The notes beneath the pieces are model-generated. The model made no database searches. It was given only the letters and a program-made list of their open reading frames with translations, and was not told the origin of the DNA. From contig NZ_JANFNH010000018.1 of the NCBI RefSeq assembly GCF_024436055.1, positions 39,297 to 103,296 of the forward strand: 64,000 bases of DNA, in the 5' to 3' direction. The position numbers and the translations under genes are program-made. Numbering within the stretch: the stretch's first letter is position 1; every line of letters begins with the position of its first letter. Origin of the DNA: Streptantibioticus rubrisoli (GTDB taxonomy: Bacteria > Actinomycetota > Actinomycetes > Streptomycetales > Streptomycetaceae). This document shows, one piece after another, positions 38,432 to 48,100 of this stretch.

Positions 38432-39844
38432 ATGAGTACGCAAGACTCCTACGAGAATGCATCGCTCGTTGAAATCCACTTCATGGTCGCCAACGCGAAA
38501 CCCGAGGATCTCAGCGGGAAGGCTGAAGCCTTGCAGCAGGCCGCCGCCGCACTGGAGGAACTCGGCGGGCACGTCGCGGCCAAGGTCCAGGGAGTTGAGT
38601 GGAAAGGCGAAGGCGGCGACGCGTTCCGTGAGTGGAGCAACCAGTTCCTCACTAGCACAAGGCAACTGAGGAACTACACCCAGACCGTCGCGCACGTCAT
38701 GGGATACGCCGGTCAGACTCTGCACAAGGTCCAGCCCGCGGTGCCGACCCCGCCCGCCAGTGCTTATCTCTGCACCCCCAACTCACCCACCAAGCAGTCC
38801 GCTTCCGCTATGGAGTCCGACCGTCAAGAGGCCATCACCCAGATCAACAAGTTGGCGTCGGCCTATCGGCTGGCAACGAATGACCTGACGGCGGCAAAGC
38901 AGGCGGTGCCTACGTTTAAGCCGTTGCCGGGGGCTATGTTGCCGCCGGACCTTAACGTCGGCGGAGAGCAGACACAGGTCACGACGAGCAGCCCGGGGGC
39001 GGAAGCCCCAGTACGTAGTGACGTCGAGTCTGGGCCGAGTACGGGCACCCCTGCGGGACGTGCTGTCCCAGAAAGCACCTTCACCGCCGCTGCGGCGGGG
39101 CATAGCGCCGACAGAGTTCCTCCGCCAGCTCCAAGTACAAATCTGGATAGCACTGAGCCAGTAACTGTCGCGCAGCGTCCACATGCAGCAGTAACGACGT
39201 TTACCCCGAGTGAGCCTAGTTCAGGGCCCAGCCCTGTCCCGTTCGTCCCCGGTATCGTGGGTGTGCCCACCCCTTTGACGAAGTCAGGCAGCAAGGCTCT
39301 CCCCACAGAACCGCTCCCGGAACTGAGCAGTGGTGCGGGCACGTCGAATCGCATGCCTCGCACCGAAGTTGGCGACGAGGGAATCATCGGCGGAACACCG
39401 TCGCTCAACAATCGAAGCCTCACACCGAAAATGCCGCGTGGCTTGGTGGTCGGTGAGGAGCAACCAGCCGGTACGCGCGGTCCCGCTGGCGGTGCTCGGT
39501 ATGCAGGTGTTCCTAAGCCTTCCTCCGGCGTAGTCGGAGGGGTCTCTGCCCGGCGCTTGGCCAGCGAGCCTGGTGGGGAAGTGGGCGCGCCTCGATCGGG
39601 TACGGGTAGCGCGAGCGAATACACACCGGGTGGTAGTGGGCTCCGACGGTCACCTGAGGTCTTGACCGAAGAGGGCATCGTGAGCGCCAGTGATGTGCGC
39701 CCCATGGGGTCTGTCGTGGGAGCACGTCCGGGTACGCTCCATGCCGATCGAGGGCGGCGTGGCACAAGGCCGGACTACCTCGTCGAAGACGAGGAGACAT
39801 GGGCGTCCGGCGGCCGAGATGTCGTGCCACCCGTGGTTGAGTAG
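38432..39844 (+). CDS. Large WXG-domain protein with disordered tail (PPE/EspB-like substrate)
   Basis: The 470-residue protein has an N-terminal helical domain (about 1-165) with the WXG turn W57-K-G59 in VEWKGEGGDAFREW, then a long Pro/Ser/Gly-rich region without predicted structure (about 175-450). It ends with YLVEDEETWASGG, an acidic-aromatic motif that I recall at the end of other streptomycete proteins of this type. The ATG is preceded by GGGA and the gene follows the 160-residue WXG-like gene by 20 bp. By layout it resembles mycobacterial EspB or PPE proteins, which are exported by ESX systems. Codon use here is looser and less GC-rich than in the flanking core genes. Confidence 0.75.
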   Translation: MSTQDSYENASLVEIHFMVANAKPEDLSGKAEALQQAAAALEELGGHVAAKVQGVEWKGEGGDAFREWSNQFLTSTRQLRNYTQTVAHVMGYAGQTLHKVQPAVPTPPASAYLCTPNSPTKQSASAMESDRQEAITQINKLASAYRLATNDLTAAKQAVPTFKPLPGAMLPPDLNVGGEQTQVTTSSPGAEAPVRSDVESGPSTGTPAGRAVPESTFTAAAAGHSADRVPPPAPSTNLDSTEPVTVAQRPHAAVTTFTPSEPSSGPSPVPFVPGIVGVPTPLTKSGSKALPTEPLPELSSGAGTSNRMPRTEVGDEGIIGGTPSLNNRSLTPKMPRGLVVGEEQPAGTRGPAGGARYAGVPKPSSGVVGGVSARRLASEPGGEVGAPRSGTGSASEYTPGGSGLRRSPEVLTEEGIVSASDVRPMGSVVGARPGTLHADRGRRGTRPDYLVEDEETWASGGRDVVPPVVE

Positions 39845-39892
39845 CAAAGACGCGTTTTGCGGCCGCAGTTGTAGAGCTAGGGGAATGGACAG

Positions 39893-41209
39893 TTGAAGCA
39901 GCGGGTGCGTAGCCGACTCCTCGCTCGCGGTGCGGCTTTGACAGCTGCGTTGGCCGCCGTACTGACATGTGGTTTGGCAGTGCCGCCAGCTGCACAGGCG
40001 CAGACCATTCAGGATCGAGAGTGGTTCCTGGACGCCATGCAAGCCCGCCAGATGTGGCAGGTGAGCACCGGAAAAGGTGTGACTGTTGCGGTAATCGATG
40101 GCGGAGTGGACGCGACGGCGCCTGAGCTCAAGGGGCAGTTGCTACCGGGCAAGGACTACGTCGGTGGGGGCGACGGCTGGCAGGATGCGGACGGTCACGG
40201 AACAGCCATGGCTATGCTCATCGCTGGCAACGGTGCTTCGGGCAGTGGGGTGATGGGCCTGGCCCCCGGGGCACGTATCCTCCCTCTCAACGTGGCCCCT
40301 CAAGGCGCCAACAATCCGGCGAGGGCCGCACAAAATATCGCTGAAGCGATCCACTACGCGACTGACCATGGGGCGAAAGTCCTGAACATCTCCTTGGCTA
40401 TACGAACGAGTGAATCTTCGTCGGAAGATCGTGCCCCGTTGGAACCAGCCATCAAGTATGCACTGAGCCACGGTTCGCTAGTCTTCGCAGGCGCTGGGAA
40501 TGACGGAGACAAAGGCAACCCCGTCGCATATCCTGCGGCAACCCCCGGCGCCGTGGGAGTATCCGCCGTTGACCAGTCCTGGACCGTCACGAAATTCTCT
40601 ACATACGGGCCGCAAATCGCGCTATCTGCTCCCGGCAAGGATATGCCAGGACGCTGCAGCAAGTCCCTTGGCTCCCAGCAGGGTTACTGCTCGGGCTCTG
40701 GAACCAGCGAGGCCACCGCAATCGCCTCCGCCTCCGCCGCCCTCATCTGGGCCAAGCACCCCGACTGGACGAACAACCAGGTCCTGCGGGTTATGATCAA
40801 CACTGCGGGAAAGCCGAAGTCGGGCAAGATCCCCAGCATTTACGGCGGCTACGGCGCCGTTCGCCCTCGCATCGCCCTCCTGGACACCCCTGGAGACCCG
40901 GGGCCGCCGAACGTCAACCCGCTGTTTCCTAATCTGTTCGCCAACTCCCCTTCGCCTTCCGCGAGTAAGAGTTCGGCTCCCGCCCCCGACGGCCAAGCTA
41001 CGGCTGCTAAGAGCAGTAACAGCAAGACGATGCTGTGGGTGGGTCTCGGAATCGGTGGCGCGGTAGTGCTCGGTGGCCTGGCCGCCGCGGTCATCGTTCG
41101 CCGTCGAAAGAACACCCAAGGACTACCAGCGACTGCTCCCGTGCCACCGCTGTTGGGAAACTACCCAGGCCCAATGCCACCACCTCCACCGAACCCGTAC
41201 CAGCGTTGA
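39893..41209 (+). CDS. Second mycosin-like subtilisin-type serine protease
   Basis: The 438-residue protein has a signal peptide (about 1-37), the subtilase triad Asp69 (VAVIDGGVD), His102 (GHGTAMAML) and Ser272 (SGTSEATAIA), a Ser/Pro linker, a transmembrane helix near 381-402 and a Pro-rich C-terminal tail outside the membrane anchor. All catalytic residues are present. The TTG start is preceded by TAGGGG. It closes the plus-strand esx operon and is followed by a perfect 15-bp terminator. A second mycosin in one locus suggests processing of the neighbouring substrates rather than a core role, which the copy next to eccB can fill. Confidence 0.87.
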   Translation: MKQRVRSRLLARGAALTAALAAVLTCGLAVPPAAQAQTIQDREWFLDAMQARQMWQVSTGKGVTVAVIDGGVDATAPELKGQLLPGKDYVGGGDGWQDADGHGTAMAMLIAGNGASGSGVMGLAPGARILPLNVAPQGANNPARAAQNIAEAIHYATDHGAKVLNISLAIRTSESSSEDRAPLEPAIKYALSHGSLVFAGAGNDGDKGNPVAYPAATPGAVGVSAVDQSWTVTKFSTYGPQIALSAPGKDMPGRCSKSLGSQQGYCSGSGTSEATAIASASAALIWAKHPDWTNNQVLRVMINTAGKPKSGKIPSIYGGYGAVRPRIALLDTPGDPGPPNVNPLFPNLFANSPSPSASKSSAPAPDGQATAAKSSNSKTMLWVGLGIGGAVVLGGLAAAVIVRRRKNTQGLPATAPVPPLLGNYPGPMPPPPPNPYQR

Positions 41210-41216
41210 GTAACAC

Positions 41217-41256
41217 CGAGGATGCCTACGAGCCCCCCGGTTCGTAGGCATCCTCG
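41217..41256. terminator. Bidirectional hairpin terminator after the esx operon
   Basis: A 15-bp perfect stem (CGAGGATGCCTACGA with TCGTAGGCATCCTCG) has a 10-base loop. It lies between the convergent mycosin and lipoprotein genes. Confidence 0.92.
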
Positions 41257-41427
41257 CGGCGGCTGCTTCCTTGCGCAGTTCCTTCCTGCGGACGCGGCAT
41301 TCGTAGTCGAGGTGTGTGCCTTTTCCGATGAGGAAGTGCGTGAGAGCGCCGCAGCAAAGGTGAATGGGGGCGAGGCATCAGTGCTGGACAGAAGGCGGAT
41401 CGTGAAGCCGCTCCGGGATGTCGTCAC

Positions 41428-42168
41428 TCAGCCATCGTGCCCTGCCGGTGGGTCCGGATTTGGGAGTGTCGCCGGAAGGTTCGTGTTTCCCTTACAACCG
41501 ATTTTCCGTGAAATGTCTTGAGACACTGATAGAAGAATGGTCATAGCGGACGCTCTCCTCAGCGAGGAACTTTCCTCCGGTGCGGAAGGGTAGGAGATCT
41601 CGCCATTCAGCGCCGCCCCATGGATACCGCTTTGCCCGCTGAGAGCGCAACGAAAGTCTAGAGATGACAGATTGTCGCCCGCGAGCGCGTCAATGCCGAT
41701 AGGATAGTAAGTCCACTTTGCGGAACTCTCTCGGCTGTTCGTTGGGGGGTTCGGTGCAGAGTTGTTGTAAGTGCTGCTCCAGCTGAAAGTGACCTCCACC
41801 TCGGGCGTGCTCGCCTTGTTGGCGATGCTTTTGGGAAAGACGGCGCAGCTGTTTTTCCGGTTTGGTTGTTTTGGTGGGCTTGTTAGTTCCTTCGCAGCGG
41901 AATCCGGAGTGAAGTCTGGAATGTCCTGCTCGTACTGCGTCTCGTGTGTGAGCGTGCTCAGAGCGGCTTGGGCGCCGACGGAGAGGGAACCGCCGCATAC
42001 GGTGTCCGCCGATACGAGGTGAATGTCATCGCTCCCGCCGGAGCATCCGGAAACCCCAGAGGCAAGCAGCAGGAGGATGGCGGAGTATCTGACGGAAGCG
42101 TTTAGCTTCGACTGTGCGGAATAGTTGAAAAGGTGATGCGCTCCACGCTGCCCTTGTGTGCCGCTCAC
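41428..42168 (-). CDS. Lipoprotein coupled to the 749-residue WXG protein
   Basis: The 246-residue product has an N-terminal hydrophobic stretch and a lipobox (ASGVSGC, Cys near residue 42). The mature part has several Cys residues (VCGGS, SCAVF, RCALSG, IGCKG) that could form two disulphides. No domain is recognised. The n-region is long; a shorter start inside it is possible. The GTG overlaps the stop of the 749-residue gene by 4 nt (GTGA), so the two are translated together. A surface lipoprotein paired with a large export substrate recalls immunity or receptor partners of secreted toxins, but that is inference. Confidence 0.65.
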   Translation of the reverse strand: MSGTQGQRGAHHLFNYSAQSKLNASVRYSAILLLLASGVSGCSGGSDDIHLVSADTVCGGSLSVGAQAALSTLTHETQYEQDIPDFTPDSAAKELTSPPKQPNRKNSCAVFPKSIANKASTPEVEVTFSWSSTYNNSAPNPPTNSRESSAKWTYYPIGIDALAGDNLSSLDFRCALSGQSGIHGAALNGEISYPSAPEESSSLRRASAMTILLSVSQDISRKIGCKGNTNLPATLPNPDPPAGHDG

Positions 42169-44414
42169 TGCTGTACCCCTGATTGGGGGAGTTGTCCCAT
42201 CAGGTCTTGATCTCCTGCTCCGCGGCCGTAGCCATCACCGGCTGCCGAGTCCAAGTCGCTTCTCAGTTTAGTCTGGCCGTCCGTGTCCAGTCCCGGGACC
42301 GAGTTCACTAGATCCTGATATGGTGCCATCGTTGACTCTTGGCCTCTGTATGCTATTTGGCCGGTGTAGTTATGTACGAGTTGACTCGTGTCTTTGAGGT
42401 TGAATCCTGGATAGCTGTCGATCACCTTCCCGATTTCCGCCTTGGCGGCACCGTGTCCGGTTGAGATGAGCGACGGGACGATGGTCTTGACGATGTCTTT
42501 GGCGTCCTCGGAAGGGCCGGGTATGAAAGCCGCTCCGGCGTCATATATTCCATTAACGGCCATCTTCACCCAATTCTTCTTATCGGCGAGGGCGTTATTG
42601 TATGCCGCGTCAGACACTGCCCCGGAGGATATTGCCTGATCGATCCTCGATTTATCGATCAAGCCTTGCACATACGCTCCGGTGCGTACGATGGGTATGG
42701 CGTTGTCGTCGTTAGGCAACTTTGGGCTCAGGGCTGTTGGCGGGTTGGCAGTCAGTGCGTTGAGTGTGAAAGCCCGTTGTGCGTGCGAGACGGCCGCGTA
42801 GGCATCCGGATCCTGCCCAAGAGTGCTCAGAAAGTGAATGGTGTCCAGTCTGCCGATGTGCAGCATTTGCGGGCTCTGTGAGTTACTGAAAAGATTCGCA
42901 TAATGGCCGTCTTGCAGGGCCATGTCAATGTCGCCGATGTAGCCTCCCGCTATGGCTCCGAGACTGTTGCCGATTCCTCGTTGCTGTTTGAGTAGGTGAG
43001 GGTTGTTGGCATAGAGGGCGACGATTTCGTTGGCGATGTGTGCACCATCGGTAGTCTTGTGCATGATGTCATCGGGGAGATCGTAGGGGCGCCCTAGCGT
43101 CGCAGCTACAAGGGCGTGGCCGAGATTGGCATATCCGGATACGTGGTCCGTTCCCATGGTGTCCCCCGCCCAGAAGCGCTCCTGGGTGAGGTATTTGAAG
43201 TGGTCATCCGACTTGAGGAAATCTGTTGCTGCCTCCGGATTGTGGCCCAACGCCTCCATGAACCCGTTCATCGGGTCGCTCTGGTCATTCCCGAAGAAGT
43301 TGAGGGTTGAGTTGTTCTGGACATCGAGCCAGGTGGTGCCGTTATGGTTACTCGGGTCGATCTTGAACTTTTGGTCCTTTTGGAACAGTGCATCCCCGTA
43401 GCGCTGAAGGAAGCTGCTGTCGTAGTTTCCGAAGCGCATCAGGTTGCTCATGACCTGGAAGCCCAAGGGGTGGGAGGTCGTGCTCGAGTCGATGGGTTGC
43501 GAACCGAGCTGAACGATCTGGTTCTCCCAGTCCCTCATCGACGATGAGTCGTATCGCGTTGCGTCCGCGAGCGTGAGGCTGAGATTCCCCTGTAGATGTT
43601 TGAGGTCGTCGGTTTCGTTCGAGAGGGATGGGTTGTCGCTGGGGTCGGTCAGTTTGGCCCAGAAGTTCAGGGTGTTCGCAGCGCCGAGCTTGGTGGCGAA
43701 CTCGGCACCGAAGACCGGGTCACCTGTGTGTTCGGACAGCAACTGGTTGAGTCGGGCAAGCTGATCAGAAGTGAGTTTCGGACCCAGCTGGGCCAGCTTC
43801 ACCGCTTGGTCCGCGTCCTGGATTGCGTTCTGGCGCGCCTGCTCGGCGTCTGCGATGCTGTGGTAGGCGTCTTCGTTGAAGCCCTGGTCGGAGCCGTTGG
43901 GGTCCTGGTTCAGGGCCCAGTACAGGGCCTCGTCGGCGTCTGTCGCGTCCTGGAGGATCTTCTTTATGCTGTCGTTGAACTCGTTGACGGCCTCGTACAT
44001 GTAGCGTGCCGCGGCGGGGTCTTTCTCGGCGCCCTGCGGGTCCTTCAGTACGACGTTGTGGTCACTGTCGAACCGCACGCTGCTGTGTGGGTCGTTGACC
44101 TGGTTGTCGATCGCTTTCAACCGGTTCTGTGCGTCGGTGAACTTGCCCAGCGCGTCGTTAAGGAGGTTGTAGACGTCGTTGGCTTCGTCGCCAGCGGTGC
44201 GAAGCTGGGTTCTGATCTTCAGCGAGACAGCGTGGGCGGCTCCCGCTGCTTCGCCGTGCCAGTCGGAGCCTTCCAGGTCCTTCATGACGTTGTTCTCAAA
44301 GCCCTGTGACACGCCGTCCACACCGGAGATCTTCTTCGGAAGGTTCTGCCAGTCGTCGACGGCGGTCTTGAGGTAGGAGAGATCGGCGTTTAGCAGATCC
44401 TCGTAGCTCGGCAT
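42165..44414 (-). CDS. 749-residue WXG-like type VII substrate (DUF6571-like)
   Basis: The N-terminal 110 residues form a WXG-type helical region with W52-H-G54 in GSDWHGEAAGAA and long coiled helices after it. The rest (about 120-749) is a large, mostly helical domain rich in Asp, Asn and Gln with GQDPDAYAAVSHAQRAF and HALVAATLGRPYD segments. It looks like the DUF6571-type proteins of streptomycetes, though I cannot verify this. No known nuclease or toxin motif is visible. Base composition is clearly lower in GC than in the core genes. It is preceded by a small WXG-like gene and overlaps a lipoprotein gene by 4 nt, giving a three-gene substrate module. Confidence 0.7.
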   Translation of the reverse strand: MPSYEDLLNADLSYLKTAVDDWQNLPKKISGVDGVSQGFENNVMKDLEGSDWHGEAAGAAHAVSLKIRTQLRTAGDEANDVYNLLNDALGKFTDAQNRLKAIDNQVNDPHSSVRFDSDHNVVLKDPQGAEKDPAAARYMYEAVNEFNDSIKKILQDATDADEALYWALNQDPNGSDQGFNEDAYHSIADAEQARQNAIQDADQAVKLAQLGPKLTSDQLARLNQLLSEHTGDPVFGAEFATKLGAANTLNFWAKLTDPSDNPSLSNETDDLKHLQGNLSLTLADATRYDSSSMRDWENQIVQLGSQPIDSSTTSHPLGFQVMSNLMRFGNYDSSFLQRYGDALFQKDQKFKIDPSNHNGTTWLDVQNNSTLNFFGNDQSDPMNGFMEALGHNPEAATDFLKSDDHFKYLTQERFWAGDTMGTDHVSGYANLGHALVAATLGRPYDLPDDIMHKTTDGAHIANEIVALYANNPHLLKQQRGIGNSLGAIAGGYIGDIDMALQDGHYANLFSNSQSPQMLHIGRLDTIHFLSTLGQDPDAYAAVSHAQRAFTLNALTANPPTALSPKLPNDDNAIPIVRTGAYVQGLIDKSRIDQAISSGAVSDAAYNNALADKKNWVKMAVNGIYDAGAAFIPGPSEDAKDIVKTIVPSLISTGHGAAKAEIGKVIDSYPGFNLKDTSQLVHNYTGQIAYRGQESTMAPYQDLVNSVPGLDTDGQTKLRSDLDSAAGDGYGRGAGDQDLMGQLPQSGVQQ

Positions 44415-44434
44415 ATTTTGGTCGCCCGTCAGTG

Positions 44435-44863
44435 TCAGTGCCGATTGCTGAACTGGTCAGCTGTGGCAGTGTCGTGAGTGGTGAACGCCGTCGCCGCGTC
44501 ACGGAGGGCCTGGGCGAACTTGGCGAGCAACTGGTTCTCCACATAGTGGGCCTCGGAGCGCCAGCGCTCCTCGAAGGTGGCGAAAGCGCTTGCGGAGCGG
44601 AAGCCCTTCAGTCCCTTGGCTACGTCGCCAGTGCTCTTCATGGGACTTTCGCAGGCGCTGTGGAAATCGCTCGCGACCTTGTCGGTCTTGTCCGCCCGGT
44701 CGTTGAGTACGCCTGCGGTCACGTGCAGCTTTGGCCCGCTCGGCCCACTGCCGTCGTACGAGTCCAGATGGAGCGCCTGGTCCTGCTGCTTCGCCGCCTC
44801 CGTCAGGTTGCCATTGGCGTCATACCGAAAGGGATTGAGTCTCCGGTCCATGTCCATACTCAT
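44435..44863 (-). CDS. Small WXG-like partner protein
   Basis: The 142-residue protein has a variable N-terminus (MSMDMDRRLNPFRYDANGNL) followed by two long helices (about 45-85 and 95-135) with FEERWRSEAHYVENQL at the turn instead of a strict WXG. It has the size and shape of the small partners that accompany large LXG/WXG substrates. The ATG is preceded by GGGGGG. It is 20 bp upstream of the 749-residue gene on the same strand, so the two are likely co-transcribed and may form an export complex. Confidence 0.65.
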   Translation of the reverse strand: MSMDMDRRLNPFRYDANGNLTEAAKQQDQALHLDSYDGSGPSGPKLHVTAGVLNDRADKTDKVASDFHSACESPMKSTGDVAKGLKGFRSASAFATFEERWRSEAHYVENQLLAKFAQALRDAATAFTTHDTATADQFSNRH

Positions 44864-44897
44864 GGTTGTCCCCCCAGCGATCGGTCCTGATCAGGTA

Positions 44898-45128
44898 TCA
44901 ACTTGGTTGCTGCAGAGCTGCACGGTTCGACTGCGCCCCACTCGGACGCGTCCTGACTGTTGGCCCTACGTGCCGAATGCCGACCGCAGATCCCGCGCCA
45001 GGGAGGGTCACCGACACGGTGGAATCGGGGTTGATCTGCGCAACGTGTGCCTCGACCAGCTTGGTCACTTCGGCGAAGGCAACCGCAACTGGGCCTCCGC
45101 CTGCTCCCGACGTCGACCATCGACTCAC
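44898..45128 (-). CDS. Possible small protein upstream of the WXG module
   Basis: This reading frame of 76 codons starts at GTG 12 nt after an AGGAGA site and has a helix-forming stretch VAVAFAEVTKLVEAHVAQINPDS followed by a strand-like STVSVTLPG. Codon bias is acceptable and it is in line with the genes on both sides. The C-terminal part is low in structure. It could be a real accessory protein or the remains of one. Without it the gap 44864-45188 is empty. Confidence 0.4.
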   Translation of the reverse strand: MSRWSTSGAGGGPVAVAFAEVTKLVEAHVAQINPDSTVSVTLPGAGSAVGIRHVGPTVRTRPSGAQSNRAALQQPS

Positions 45129-45188
45129 CAGACAGAACGTTCTCCTCAACCGCGGGCGGTGCGGACTTCAAATGCGTGGCGCACGAGG

Positions 45189-48100
45189 CTAGTTCTCCCG
45201 CGCCAGCCACCCCGTCTGGATGAGTCGGCTGCCCCGGCGCCGGGAGACGAAGTAACCCCGTCCCGGTGGCATCGGGCGGGCGCGGACGTTGCCGAGGAGT
45301 TCGCCCTCGCCCGGGTCGCCGGACAGGAGGACGCCCTGGGCGCCGAGTTCCTTGAAGCGTTGGATGAAGGGCTCGTAGGAGGCGCGGCTGGCGCCCGCGG
45401 AGCTGCGGGCGACGATGAAGCGGATGCCGATGTCGCGGACGTACGGGAGGTTCTCCAGTACCGCGAGCATTGGATTGTTGGAGGCCGTGCCGACCAGGTC
45501 GTAGTCGTCGATGACGACGAACGCCTGCGGGCCGGACCACCAACTGCGGTCGCGTAGTTGCTGCGGGGTGATGTCGGGGCCGGGTACGCGCCGCGACATG
45601 ATGGTGTTGATCTGCTCCATGTGGTTCTGCAGCGCGCTGGGCGCCGCCGCGTACTGGAGCAGATGCGGGTCGGGTACGGCTCCCAGCAGGCCGCGCCGGT
45701 AGTCGCCGACGACGATCAGGGCCTCTTCGGGGGTGTACCGCTCGGTTATCTGTTTGATGAGCAGCCGCAGCAGTGCGGTCTTTCCGGACTCGCTGTCACC
45801 GAAGACCAGGAACAGCGGATCGCTGTCGAAGTCGACGAATACCGGTTCCAGGTCGTTCTCGTCGACGCCGATCGCCAGACCCCGCTCGGGGAACTCGAAG
45901 CCCTTCGGCAGCCTCCCCGCGGGCAGGTTGGTCGGCAGCATGCGCACCTTCGGGGCGAACGCCCCCGACCAGTTGGCCACCATCGTGCGCACGAAGTCCG
46001 CCGTGCCCTCGGACAGGTCCGTCGCCGAGGAGGAGCCGTCGATCCGGGGGAGCGCCGCCATGAAGTGCAGCCGCTCGGTGGTCAGGCCCCGACCGGGCGT
46101 GCCGATCGGCACGTTGACGGCGGTACGGCGGTCGATCTCCGAGTCGCCGGGGTCGCCGAGGCGCAGCTCCAGCCGGTTGAGCAGCAGGTCCTTCAGGGCC
46201 GGGCGGACCTCCATGTAGCGGGAGGCGGTGATGATGACGTGCACCCCGAAACCGAGGCCGCGACCGGCGATGTCGGTGACGACCGGCTCCAGCATCTCGT
46301 AGTCGGTCTTGAACGAACCCCATCCGTCGATCACCAGGAAGACATCGCCCCACTGCTCGCCCGGCAGCTCACCGGCCGCCCGGCGCTTGCGGTAGGTGGC
46401 TATGGAGTCGATGGACTCGCGACGGAACAGCGCCTCACGCCGGTTGAGGATCCCGGCCACCTCCGCGACCGTACGCCGGACCTTGTCGCCGTCCAGACGG
46501 GTGGCGACGCCGCCCAGGTGCGGCAGTCCGTCCAGCGCGACCATGGCACCTCCGCCGAAGTCCAGCCCGTAGAACTGGACTTCCTGCGGGGTGTGGGTGA
46601 GGGCGAAGGCGCTGATCACGGTGCGCAGCAGCGTCGAACGGCCGGACTGCGGGCCGCCGACGACCATCATGTGGCCCGCGGCACCGGAGAAGTCCCGGTA
46701 CAGCACGTCGCGACGCTGCTCGAAGGGCTTGTCGAGCAGACCGACGGGCACCACCAGCCTGCCCAGTGCCGGGTACTCCGGCGCGGTCAGACCGCGCTCC
46801 GCCAGCGCCGACAGCGGCGGCAGCAACTGGTCCAGCGCGGGCGCCTCGTTGAGCGGCGGCAGCCACACCTGGTGGGCGGGCGGCCCCTGGCCGTCCAAGC
46901 GGCGCACGATCACGTCCAGCACGGTGTCCGAGACCGGTTCGTCCACGCCCGCCGTGGCCGCGCAGAAGTCCGGTGCGGGCGCGGCGTAGACCACCGGCAC
47001 GTACGCGGCGCTGAAGCGCACCGGGCGCCGCTCCACCGGCAGCGGGTCGCCCGGGCGGGACGTGCTGCCGGTGCGGTAACTGCCGGATACGTAGGCGGCC
47101 TTGAACCGCACCATGGTGTCGGTGCCGAACTTCAGATACCCGGAGCCAGGCACCGACGGCAGGTGGTACGCGTCCGGCACGCCGAGTGCCGCCCTCGACT
47201 CGGCGGCGGAGAAGGTGCGCAGGCCGATCCGGTACGACAGGTAGGTGTCCAGGCCGCGCAGCCTGCCCTCCTCCAGGCGCTGCGAGGCGAGCAGCAGATG
47301 CACGCCCAGCGACCGGCCGATGCGCCCGATCTGGATGAACATGTCGATGAACTCGGGCTTGGCGGTGAGGAGTTCGCTGAACTCGTCGATCACCAGGACC
47401 AGCGACGCCAGCGGCTCCAGGGCGGCTCCGGCGGCCCGCGCCCGCTCGTAGTCGTGGATGTTGGCGTAGTTGCCCGATGCCCGCAACAGCTCCTGGCGGC
47501 GCTGGAGTTCACCGGTGATCGAGTCCCGCATGCGGTCGACGAGCGTCAGGTCGTCCGCCAGGTTGGTGATCACGGCCGCCACATGGGGGAGTTCGGCCAT
47601 GCCCGCGAACGTCGCGCCGCCCTTGAAGTCGGCGAGGACGAAGTTCAGCGTCTCGGAGGAGTGGGTGACCGCCAAGCCCAGGACCAGTGTGCGCAACAGT
47701 TCCGACTTGCCGGAGCCGGTCGCGCCGACGCACAGGCCGTGCGGGCCCATGCCCTCCTGCGCCGCCTCCTTGAGGTCCAGCATCACCGGCTCGCCGTCCT
47801 CGCCGACGCCGATCGGTACCCGTAGCCGGTCGTGCTGCGCACGCGGCCGCCAGGTGCGGGCGACGTCCACCGTCGCGGCGTCGCCGAGCCCCAGCAGGTC
47901 GGTGAAGTCCAGGTTCGCCAGCAGCGGTTCGTCATCGTCGCCGCCACCCATCCGCAGCGGTGCCAACTGGCGGGCCAGCGCCTCGGCCTCGACGGCCGAC
48001 AGCAGGTCGGGCACGCCCTCGTAGGCGGAGGTGCCCAGGGCTTCCAGCCACAGCGAGTCCGGGTGCACCACGATGGACAGCCCGCCGCGCGCCTCGTCCA

